Origin: Paracentrotus lividus
Lineage: Eukaryota; Echinodermata; Echinoidea; Camarodonta; Echinidae
Assembly (NCBI GenBank): GCA_940671915.1
Contig: CALNVZ010003426.1
Span: forward strand, 50,733,600 to 50,797,599
Reading direction: 5' to 3'
Length of the DNA stretch: 64,000 nucleotides
Within the stretch, counting starts at the first letter, position 1. Each line of letters begins with the position of its first letter. Shown here piece after piece: positions 54,752 through 64,000 of this stretch. The notes under the pieces are model-generated. The model made no database searches. It was given only the letters and a program-made list of their open reading frames with translations, and was not told the origin of the DNA. The translations under genes and the position numbers were made by a program.

Positions 54752-55994
54752 CAGTGTGTCCCAGAATGAAATATACACTTTTAAAATGGCTACAAAATAA
54801 GAAATATGCAGTTCTCGGGGGGAGAGATTCGTATGCAGAGAAAGCTCATATCTTCAACTATCATTTGACATCAAAAAGTCCGAAAATGATGCATGCTTCA
54901 ATGACCAATGGCCACTTTTGTGAACGACACAAAAACGAGGCTGCTCAGGAATTCGCTATGCATTTACCACCTGCCTAAGGGTGACCATGATGGATCAAAA
55001 ACAATAAAGGCGTGAATCGGCTAACAAAGACAAAGTGAACCAAAAGATTTTTTTTAAAAAAACATTAACTATATGAAAACAGAAAAGTTGTCAATTACAT
55101 TTTTGCATAATATTGATGTTTATTTCTGACTTTTGGTTTATTTTGTCTTTGTTAGCAGATTCACATCATTTTTGCTTTTGATCCCTCGTGGCGTGCCATA
55201 GGCAGGTGGTAAATGCATATCAGCCATTCCATTGTGACTCGCGTGACATTTTTCCAAAATTTCAACTTTTAAAGGTCGATTACTCGGAAACGTTAATCTG
55301 CAGGCCTTTTTTATTTTTACATTTCTGTTAAACTATTGATCATACATTATTAGAAAGCAAAATCTTTGATGTTATAGCCATTTTTGTTGGAGATATTTCA
55401 ACTTTTGTGTTGTGACTCGCGTGACACGACACTATTTTTAATTTTGGACCTTACTGTACTTAACTGTGTTTTTCTAAAAAAGTACTGATCCCATTAATAC
55501 CAAATTTTCAGGACTTAATTTTGGGACATTAGGCAATAATAATCCTAATTTTCACTTCCACTTGACTTTTTACTTCAAGTCAGTGACTATAAGAAAACGT
55601 GACTCGCGTGACAAAAAAGTGTAAAAACATGAAATTCGCATAAAAAGTGTAGTGTGGGACTAAAAGTAGGGACGTCGACCATGCAATATTTTTCTCCCTA
55701 TCAGAACCGCATTGAAAAATTATTAAGATTGACACCTTTTGAAGAAAAAAAATAGCTCACGGTGTCTAGTTACACGGAATGGCTGATATATCGAATTTCT
55801 GCGCAGCCTCGTTTTTGTGTCCTTCACAAAAGTGGGCGTTGCTCATTGCAGCATGCATCAATTTCTGACTTTTTGGTGCCAAATAATAGTTGAGGATATG
55901 AGCTTTATCTACATATGAATCTGTCCCCCAACAACCATATATTTCTTTTTTGGTAGCTATTTCAAAAGTGTATAGTTCTCTCTGGGACACACTG
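54752..55994. mobile_element. TA-flanked element, CAGTGTGTCCC ends, long TIRs
   Basis: TA duplicates at both sides. The TIRs are about 215 bases each (54752-54965 and about 55780-55994), containing ATATACACTTTTAAAATGGC, GCTCATAT and GAACGACACAAAAACGAGGC on the left and mirrors on the right. A second inner inverted pair (AACAAAGACAAAGTGAACCAA and its mirror near 55130) lies close by. No transposase. Mariner-like termini. Confidence 0.82.
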
Positions 55995-56810
55995 TAGATC
56001 ATTGTAAGACGTATACAATAGATAAAGAGTTATGCAGGTGTTGAAACTTCAGTTTGGGAAATGTATATTTGAACAAGGCAGGTTAATTTATATGACGTTT
56101 TGGAATTGGTGGTATTCTAAATTGAAGTACACTGGTGATTAGAGATAAACATATGATGATGATAAGTTGGATATATTAGAGGTCATTGTATAATATAGTT
56201 TGGAGATATTTTTGGACAATGGAGGTTCAATTATATTGGGGCATTACCATAGGGACAATACAATTGGCACGTGATAGTCGGACAATTCAGGTCTTTCTTA
56301 TTATGTTAAAAGCAGATAATATTTTGGTACAATATGTTCAACTTGCAGCAAACATTGATTCATTGTGTTTGATTGAATAAAACTTATATTATTCCGATAA
56401 TCGTAAATGGCATGTGTATGTTCATTCATTTTAGTTTACCATGTGATATTTGGTTTTCATACCATTGAAAAGTTCATTTATTCCTCTTTTTATTTTATAC
56501 CTAATTTGTCATGGTCGTATCATGCCTGAATCCACCTAACTACTGAACATGCTGAATACAAGGCAAAGCAACAGATAACCATTTTTTTAGCTCTGCACCA
56601 GACATTTTAACCTTGGTAATTTTGAACATGTGGATTTTAATCATTGATTTTTATACCGTTGGAAAGTTCATTTATTCCTCCTTTTATTGATACCCTATTT
56701 GCAATGGTGACATCCTGTTTGAATGCACAAAACTCATGAATATAATGCAAAGTTGACAGGTTGCAAAATGCATTGTTGTTGCTCACATTGAGTAATGGTG
56801 GTATATGATT
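55995..56810. other. Unassigned AT-rich DNA
   Basis: A diverged direct repeat is visible: TACCATTGAAAAGTTCATTT (56461) and TACCGTTGGAAAGTTCATTT (56654), each followed by ATTCCTC. No exon is recognised. Confidence 0.45.
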
Positions 56811-56950
56811 TCGTGGAGACGAATTTCTGACTACTTTGAGACGGTTTTGAAACTTGTCGCGGAGACGTGTCTTGGGTCTCCGCGACGTTTCATGAGTCTC
56901 AGTATTCTCAAAACCGTCTCAAATTAGCGGTCCCAAATCTGTCTCCACGA
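56811..56950. mobile_element. Hairpin MITE TCGTGGAGACG
   Basis: TCGTGGAGACGAATTTCTGA with GAGACGGTTTTGA is mirrored by TCAAAACCGTCTCAAATTAG and GTCTCCACGA. A third GTCGCGGAGACG copy lies just outside, at about 57000. Confidence 0.7.
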
Positions 56951-57154
56951 CTGAAAAAAAAGTACAATGTATTGGAGACGTCTTAAATGCCTTTTTCCGT
57001 CGCGGAGACGTCTCAAAACCGCCAAGTGAGATAAACCATAACTCTCAACTGCCAATAATAATAATCCTAATAGACATTTAGTTTGCAACATTTGACTTCT
57101 GATTTGTTCTAACATTCAGGTGTTCTGTGCATGCAAGCACGAAATTGTCGTTAA

Positions 57155-57355
57155 GCGTCTTCTCCATTCCAAAGGCGTCAGTTTCCAGCGGCTTCCTGTT
57201 CCATCCCGGGAAACATTCGGCTTTTAGCCTTTAACGTGTTTAAGCCGTTGGCCTATTAAGATTTCGGGATACTATTATTACTATTCAAGAGCCGATAAAT
57301 CGGCGTTTGCAACAAAAGACGCGGGAAACTGACACCTTTTGAATGGAGAAGGCGC
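57155..57355. mobile_element. Hairpin MITE GCGTCTTCTCCATTC
   Basis: The left arm GCGTCTTCTCCATTCCAAAG with TCAGTTTCC is mirrored by GGAAACTGACACCTTTTGAA and TGGAGAAGGCGC. About 200 bases. Confidence 0.75.
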
Positions 57356-57589
57356 CTGGCGAATATGGAATCATTGAAAAAAGGAATAAGTGAGCTTGGT
57401 AAAAATAGAAGAATCGATAACAATAAAAAAAATACCCAAAGGCAGGGCCGAAAGCCGAGTAGATGACGGTATGATCGATTCAGAAAAGCCTACACGTCAC
57501 TACAAATAGTTTCACACCCATAAAAAACTGGTGTCAGAACTGTAACAACTTTCCATCTTAATTTATCTGTTTCCTCTTACCTTCATTTA

Positions 57590-57906
57590 CCTCTCCTCTC
57601 TCTCTCTCCCTCTCTCTCTTTCCCCCTCTCTCCCTTTCTCTCTCTCTCCTCCCCCTCTCTCTTTCTCTCTCTCCCTCTCTCTTTTCCCCTCTCTCCTTCT
57701 CTCTCTCTCTCCCTCCCTCTCTCTCTCTCTCTCTCCTCTCCTCTTTCTCTCTCTCTCTCTTCCTTTCTCTCTTCTCCTCTCTCTCCCTTATCTCTCTCTC
57801 TCCCTCTCCCTCTCTCTCCTCTCCCTCTCCCTTTCTCTCTCTCCTCCTCCCTCTCTCTCTTCCATTTCTCTCTCTCTCTCTCTCTCTCACTCCCTCCTTT
57901 CTCTCT
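57590..57906. repeat. (CT)n / (GA)n low-complexity tract
   Basis: Over 300 bases of CTCTCTC with TCCC interruptions. The Arg/Glu-rich minus-strand frame across it is an artefact. Confidence 0.95.
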
Positions 57907-59523
57907 ACATCAATTGTTTTCTCTCAATTAATAAATGCCTCCCCAACCAATCCAACCCTCTCAAAGTAGGTACACATCAAATACAACACGACTGTATGTT
58001 ATGTTGACATTCCACACAATTTATTTACAAATCTTAAAATAATGGAGCAAATTAGTTTCAGTTCTTTTTACAAATGGTAGCACTGCCAAATACCCTGGAT
58101 ATTCAAAGCTATATTTTTATGTACATAATTTAACCATTGCAATCTATCTATATCACATATTGTTTTTTAATGTTAATATCATATGTTGCATTTCTTTACA
58201 CTTCTAGTCCTCAAGTTAATTGTTGTTTATTTATTAATAGTATGTAAATCAGCTATTGAAATTGGGACAGGGGGCTTTTTTTTTTTTGTTAACTTTTTTT
58301 TTCTGTCTCTGGCGTTCTGACGGTTGATACTACTTATTTTTTATTGTTTATACTGAAATGTACTTTGTATCTTTCTTTCCCAAATGAATAATAATAATTA
58401 GCATTTATTAGTAGCCAGGGCGAAATATTACCTTCATGTAAGTTTCGCTTTTCTGATGACGTCAATATTTTGAACATAACTCTCATTTTAAAAGGTTAAA
58501 GGGTTTATTCCCATATTTCGTAACAATTTTGCATAATGGTGCCTTGCTACAAATAACAATATATTTAAAAAATAGAAGAAAAAAAGGAACCAGTTTAAGA
58601 TAAAAAGATTAATACATCTAAAATTTGATAATATGAAGTCGTATCAAAAGTAAAAGGCCTAAACAATGGCCAAATGTTTACATTTCACGAAGCATTCACT
58701 AGAATCTTCCTACTTTATATTTGCGACATATTAGTTCAATACTTTCACTAGCACATTTTGGCCAAGCTTACCCTTTCAAAAAGTCCACAGATGTCGGGCG
58801 GAAATTAGGGCAGAAACTTCATCATTACTTGATAAATATAACAATAAATAATTCTACATATATGTTCTACACTATTGTCCCTCTACATGTACATGCAGAC
58901 GTTAGTAGCAAATTCAAAACTATTGACCAATAAGACGGATAGAATCATATATCATCTATTATACATTATGTACTATATGTTGTTCTATATAACGAAAAAC
59001 TCAGATCCTATTTTTTACAAAATCATTGTAACCCGGTCCTTGAGACAATAGAAATTACATTGTTATATCAAGAACCTTGTTATATCAGATCTCAATATAA
59101 CAAGTTTCCAATGTAAACAAGATTACTGTTCGCTATAATACACATAAAACAAACCTGTTGATGCCATGTGTTACTTTACTAAATTACAGTTTACATGTAG
59201 GCCTACATTGGAAACTCTTTGTAAAGAAGTGTGATGTAATGTTCAAGACTCCTGATATAACAAGATAATTTTGCTGATCCAACATATAGCTCTTTGTATT
59301 CTTTTAGTTTTTATCCTGATAAAAAGATCTTGTTGTTGTTGTTTTTATATTTTACGGCGCTTTCATTCATTATATGAATATTGACGCCAGCCTTACTAAG
59401 AAATCACAGATATAACAAGGTAATTTCCATTTGCTTATGGACCATGTTATAACTTTTCACAGTATCTCGCTTTATCGACATCTCATCGCATTAGCCTTTA
59501 CTTCATCCCATGTACGTACAGTA
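57907..59523. other. Intergenic or intronic DNA, no gene
   Basis: AT-rich, with scattered TTGTTATATCA motifs (59060-59420) related to the small MITE that follows. No exon recognised. Confidence 0.45.
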
Positions 59524-59693
59524 CAGTCCACTCCCATTATAACAAGGTGCTCATGTACAAGCCTATTACGTTATTATAATGAAATAAATGAACATATAAA
59601 CATGTGCGCATGTTGAAATTGGAACTGGGAGAATCACATTGTTATGATGGCATCTTGTGCTATAATTGTGCTCCTTATAAGGGGAGTTGACTG
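59524..59693. mobile_element. TA-flanked MITE, CAGTCCACTCCC ends
   Basis: CAGTCCACTCCCATTATAAC and CTTATAAGGGGAGTTGACTG are mirrors, with TA on each side. Typical short mariner-type MITE. Confidence 0.75.
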
Positions 59694-60085
59694 TAAATGT
59701 CCAAAGCACTTACCAATATCACCCTGGTCATTGCTGGATTTAATTACGATAGTCCACTTAATAGTGCACAAGGTGTGCTCTATGGGGAATACGTGTATTG
59801 GTAGTCGCCTTTTACAGGAGCTAACAAGCTATTGATACAAACACACCGATGAACGATCATTCAGTGGAAACTTGAAACAAGGTCTTTGGGACCATGGAAA
59901 CTACCTCATTATATCAGGGTAGAGGACGACAGCTGGGACCAGCAAAATAACCTTCTTTTATTAGGAATCTTGTCACGTCACACCTCTTTGTAAAAGGTTT
60001 CTACTGTACTTTTTAAACATTTTAACACCTCGACTGTAAAAAGCAACTAGTAAATGGAACATCTTGCTGAAAAAATGAGACACAC

Positions 60086-60350
60086 TGGCCCGAATTCACA
60101 AAGGTGGATTCTGCAAAATCCATGGTTTCAACCCTGGGTTTAACCTAGGGTTGGACCTAGGATTTTCAATTTGGTATTCACAAAGGTGGAATCGACTGAA
60201 TCCACAGATCCACAGCGTCATAATACGTCACAATTTGAGTCAACTGTTGGTGAATCATAAACTGGTGGATCCGTGGAGCCGTCGATTAAAAAACCCATGG
60301 ATCCACGGATCCGTGTGTTTTGCAGAATCCTCTTTTGTGAATTCGGGCCA
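60086..60350. mobile_element. MITE TGGCCCGAATTCACAAAG, copy 2
   Basis: Same termini and interior as 48643-48909 (ACCTAGGGTTGGACCTAGGA, CGTGGAGCCGTCGATTAAAA). Both copies are followed by ATAT(G/C)TTCG, so the element may be slightly longer than its inverted repeats. Confidence 0.88.
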
Positions 60351-61089
60351 ATATCTTCGCATCCCCAAACAAGAAATTACACAATCTAATTACAAAACCA
60401 ATATGACATATCTCTCTTGTGATAGCACACTTTCCTCTGGCAGAAGGCCCTCTACATGATATACAAAATTTCTTACAGTCACCCTTTTGCCAGCAGCAAG
60501 GCCAATTATTTTGTTTGTATATCACAACAAAAGCATACAACGATATAACAAAGTAAAAAGCAAGTCCAGATTCCCCATGAATTATAAGCAATTGTGTGAC
60601 ATGAATGATAGATCGTAACAAATTGCTAATAATGAGGAACTTGGATTTACCTAACATTAAAAAAAAAAACCATATACATTTTACCTACAAAATGTGTGAA
60701 AAGAATTTTCTGTAGTAGTTGAAGCATAAAAACTGTGTGTGGAATCAAATGTTTATTTCTTCCATGGAGATTCTTTACATAAATTATTAGGGATGGCTCA
60801 AAAGAAACAAAAGTATTTTGGAAACTCAACATCTTGATATAATGAATACCTCAACATGTATATCAATTATTTTTTTCAGTCAAAATAGAATCAAATTCTT
60901 TTGTTTTCTGGTTTCACTCACTATGCTTTAAAAGTGTTTCCATGGTATTCATCTGGAGATATCTTTCAGATTATTCTGGGCAGCCCTACGCATCCACACT
61001 ACCTACAAGGCACATGTGCATATACATTGGAGATGTCTAGTGCCAATTATTTTATTTTAACTTTAAATGGGCACCCTGCACAGAGGTAA
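60351..61089. other. Unassigned DNA between MITEs
   Basis: AT-rich sequence without a recognisable exon or repeat. Confidence 0.4.
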
Positions 61090-61340
61090 TGCGGCGGTCA
61101 CAACTTGCCGTACCTTCGACGTGCAACTCCCTACGATGGATTTCGTAGAAAATTCGTGCAGCGGAGGTACCTTGAAGGTGCAATGCACGTACGACGTGCA
61201 GGAAGTTTTTACAATACCCTTACTACAGAAACGCAGGAATCGCAGAAGTTGACCCAGGACCTGTGCGTGCATTGCACATACAACGCAGGCTACGTTGATG
61301 GCACGTGCCCCGTAGCCTACGATGAGTTGTGACCGCCGCA
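61090..61340. mobile_element. TAA-flanked MITE, TGCGGCGGTCACAACT ends
   Basis: TGCGGCGGTCACAACT is mirrored by AGTTGTGACCGCCGCA. TAA flanks both sides (61087-61089 and 61341-61343), typical of PIF/Harbinger elements. GC-richer than the surroundings. Confidence 0.82.
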
Positions 61341-61566
61341 TAACACCGTCATCATGATGGTATAAGTAGGGCCCACTGATACCATAATGTAAATTACCAC
61401 TTGGTCTAAACCCACTTTGACTAAAGCCTGTTTGAAATCATTTCTAGTGGTCCAATTACATTTCGTCTACAACCAGTTTGTTTCATCAACGTTTTGTCTC
61501 ATTTCCATATTCACTTGTTTGCTATTTTGCCTAATTCCCATTTTGTCTAATGTCCACTTGGTCTAA

Positions 61567-61981
61567 AGGCCACCGCACACCTTACGACTGGTCTACGATC
61601 CGATTTTGGAACAAATCGCATTTTGCTTATTTTCCGAAAGTATGAATGAATAGAATCTTATCATTAGAGGTTCAAATGAACTGTAAGAGTAGTCATATCG
61701 AATTTCGGAAAATTACAAGCCTTCATTTAAAAGTGAAGGGCAAATTGGTTTGAAATCGTAGCCAATCGTGCGATTGCTATGACGTCATTACGATTAGATA
61801 ATGAATTCGCTTTTATTTTAATAAGGAGGTTACATAGTCACTGATTTGAACATATAAGTATTCCCGTGATGATTTAGAAGTCTGCACAGTATGACGTTCT
61901 ATTTCTAAATACCCACATCAATGTTATGACGTTTTAATAGACAATCAAGTCGCAGACCAATCGTAAGGTGTGCGGTGGCCT
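61567..61981. mobile_element. TAA-flanked MITE, AGGCCACCGCACACC ends
   Basis: AGGCCACCGCACACCTTACG and CGTAAGGTGTGCGGTGGCCT are perfect mirrors over 20 bases. TAA on both sides. PIF/Harbinger-type target. It is itself inserted in DNA with mirrored ACTTGGTCTAAA motifs (61392-62134). Confidence 0.88.
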
Positions 61982-62238
61982 TAACACCACTAGGTCAATA
62001 ATTATTGCCAGCAAAAAACTGCTGGGAATTAGTCAAAAGTGCAATTACACAATTTGGTTATTGGCAACTAAACTAAGTGGTCATTAGACCAAGTGACAAA
62101 TTTAGAACAAGTTTTAGTAGACCAAATGGGTTAGCCTATGCAATAAGAAATAATCAGAGAATTGAACCAACTGCTTTTGGAACAAGTGGATATGAATTGC
62201 TTATGCTGCTGCATCCCACCTACTCAAAATCTAGGGAT

Positions 62239-62400
62239 GTGTTTCACCAAGTCGTTTGTAAGTTACAAATGACTTTACGAAAGACTGGTGATCAGTTCTT
62301 GTGCTTGTATGTGGTAGAAATAGCACCCAAGAACATGTTCCAGTCGTTCGTAAAGTTATTTGTTACTTTAAGAATGACTTGATGAAACACCAAGCAGGTT
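62239..62400. mobile_element. Hairpin MITE GTGTTTCACCAAGTCG
   Basis: GTGTTTCACCAAGTCGTTTG is mirrored by CTTGATGAAACAC, with paired inner motifs TTCTTGTGCT and AGCACCCAAGAA. A fragment occurs at 5965-6065. Confidence 0.8.
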
Positions 62401-63742
62401 GCCTTGAAACCAAGGGGCAGGGATGACATCAGGACCGTAGACTCCAGCACAGGTTGAGTTCCTAGTTTGTAATGTTACTCAGCGGGGCTCTTTCCTTTTC
62501 CTTCTGGAAAGCAAAATGAGATAAAGTCATTCCTCAGTGAGAAATATTGAATGTAAATTTGTAATAAAAAAAAAAGATAATAAGAACGAAATACATTGTA
62601 TACCTATGAATTAAAAATGAAGAGAAATGGTCAAGATAATACCAGAAATACCATATGAATTTGATTCCCAAAGTTTTGAAAGAGTGAATCATCCAATGAA
62701 TATTTATATTCTGTAAGAAATTAGATACATCTTGATTCCCAGGCAAATTACCACAAACTTCAGTAAGTTTTTAATCAGCAAATTAAGCTTATTCACATAC
62801 ATGTACAATGGTTCATGTACAATATCTGTTCAAAGCTCAATCACATCCATGTACATGTAATGTGGTACACTTACAAAGCTCTGAGTAAATGGAAAACAAA
62901 TTTCTGTATAATTATAGACAATGAAACTTTTAATTTTGAATCTTGTGTGCACAATGCCGGCGATTGCTGTGGAAAACTGCATGAGAATATATGTTAATTT
63001 GAATTAGAATGATATATAATGTGTTACATGTATAATTGACAAAAATTGTTAATAATTTGACACACAAAATATTGCAGGGAAAGAGATCCTAAATCATGAA
63101 TGGAATAAAAAGACGGTTGATGCAACTGGCTTCACAGGTCTGTTGCCAATTTGTGTGCAAATAATTATTTGTTTCAGTTTTTTAGTTCATGTGACTCTGA
63201 CCAATCCCAGTGTATCTGATATGCATGATTCATTTGAGAGCAAATATCTGCACAATGATAATTACTTGAGAAAGATTTGGCCATTCATACCTTTTTCGAT
63301 GCTTTTCCTTGTACACCCTTGTAGACGGTGAATGTGTTAGGATCCCCTTGTCGAAGTTTACTGTAAAAGTAATCAATAAACAAACAAAAAAAAAACCCAT
63401 ATACATATACATCTTAGAGGCAGCTCTAAACAGCACCAAAAAACAACAACGTGAGAACACCAAAATCAGACTTGTTTCTACTTTGATTGTACATTTCAAT
63501 AACGTCAAATACAATTTGAAACTACTGCAAATAAATGGATACTTGAACAGATCACACCTGTAGACGATTGACAAGTATTGTTTACTTTGATTATTATGTA
63601 CCTCCATTGGGCGCAAGTATACTCTGGCTGGAGTCTTTGGGAAATGAGTGCATTCATGATCAATGGGAATCAAATCTCTCACTGAAGGTGTCTCATTTAA
63701 TGGTCCTTTCAAAATTTCCAATTACTTAGACAGGATTGACCA
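62401..63742. other. Unassigned DNA; one doubtful minus-strand frame
   Basis: The minus strand from 63721 has a 163-codon open frame starting MEILKGPLNETPSVRDLIPI and continuing DHECTHFPKTPARVYLRPME. The first 45 residues look moderately coding, the rest AT-driven. No domain is recognised. It may be chance. Confidence 0.2.
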
Positions 63743-63905
63743 GGGCCCCGTTGCACAAAGAGTTACTATAATAGTAATTTTGCCATTCATATTATTTTTC
63801 ATGAACTAGTGCATTTTGATTGGCTGTTTAGCAATGTTACCATGGTAGTTATCATTGATGGCAAAGTTACTACAATATTTAGTAACTCTTCATTCAACGG
63901 GGCCC
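63743..63905. mobile_element. Hairpin MITE GGGCCCCGTTG
   Basis: GGGCCCCGTTGCACAAAGAG with TTACTA is mirrored by TAGTAACTCTTCATTCAACG with GGGCCC. The interior pairs imperfectly as well (GTAATTTTGCCAT with ATGGCAAAGTTAC). Confidence 0.85.
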
Positions 63906-64000
63906 AGAAGGGATATAGAAGATTCAAGAAGAAGGCATATTACCTATTGAGGCTTGGCTCCTTATAGCTGACAGCCTTGGATCGCCTTCCCCTCCTCTCA

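Noticed and set aside
57558-57890. Arg/Glu-rich 110-residue protein, minus strand
   Set aside because: Translation of a GA/CT tract.
63230-63721. 163-residue minus-strand gene
   Set aside because: No domain, no splice context and AT-driven composition in the second half. Kept only as a doubtful frame within an unassigned stretch.

Overview
The window looks like genomic DNA of a marine deuterostome, most likely a sea urchin. It is AT-rich, has long introns, is packed with non-autonomous DNA transposons, and carries many copies of a CGCGAAGCGCGAG-type palindrome. It also holds a foldback element of the type known as TU in Strongylocentrotus and a DIRS-like tyrosine-recombinase retrotransposon. 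I infer the organism from these features and have made no database comparison.

One host gene on the plus strand can be followed from about 3.6 kb to about 50-52 kb. Its 5' end lies outside the window. Every confidently recognised exon is flanked by phase-1 introns, the rule for exon-shuffled extracellular domains. In order they are four fibronectin type III (FN3) exons (3624, 5278, 10330 and 13297), seven nearly identical 84-codon HYR (hyalin repeat) exons (18305, 33443, 35868, 37759, 39655, 42054 and 48108), a Thr/Pro-rich mini-exon (48953), and several weaker candidate 3' exons between 49282 and 52189. The product would be a modular extracellular or cell-surface protein.

The HYR exons lie in a tandem array of genomic units with a basic length of about 1.9 kb. 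Exon and intron were duplicated together. The introns therefore match each other, and transposon insertions act as time stamps. A TA-flanked MITE with two tRNA-like modules in opposite orientation is shared by three units, so it arrived before those duplications. A TTAA-flanked element sits in one unit only, and a nested DIRS insertion in another. Unit 1 has grown to about 15 kb by nested insertions: the foldback element, a TIR element with CAGGCCCGTAACTAG ends, a non-LTR retrotransposon tail split by a 5.5 kb DDE transposon, and one end of an element with palindromic termini.

Region by region: 1-3200 holds satellite and minisatellite arrays and CT-rich DNA. From 3.6 to 13.6 kb lie the FN3 exons, with a long-inverted-repeat element carrying a broken non-LTR ORF2 in one intron. 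From 13.6 to 18.3 kb is an intron full of palindromic elements, including an inverted duplication of a Tc1 transposase end. From 18.3 to 48.4 kb is the HYR array with its nested insertions. From 48.4 to 52.2 kb is the 3' end of the gene. From 52.2 to 64 kb there is no recognisable host exon, only microsatellites and a dense series of hairpin MITEs.

Nothing here is prokaryotic: I saw no CRISPR array, operon or insertion sequence. The most informative signals are the exon/intron tandem array with its transposon strata, the MITE with opposed tRNA-like promoters, and the DIRS internal repeat that exactly mirrors a joined-ends (circle) junction.
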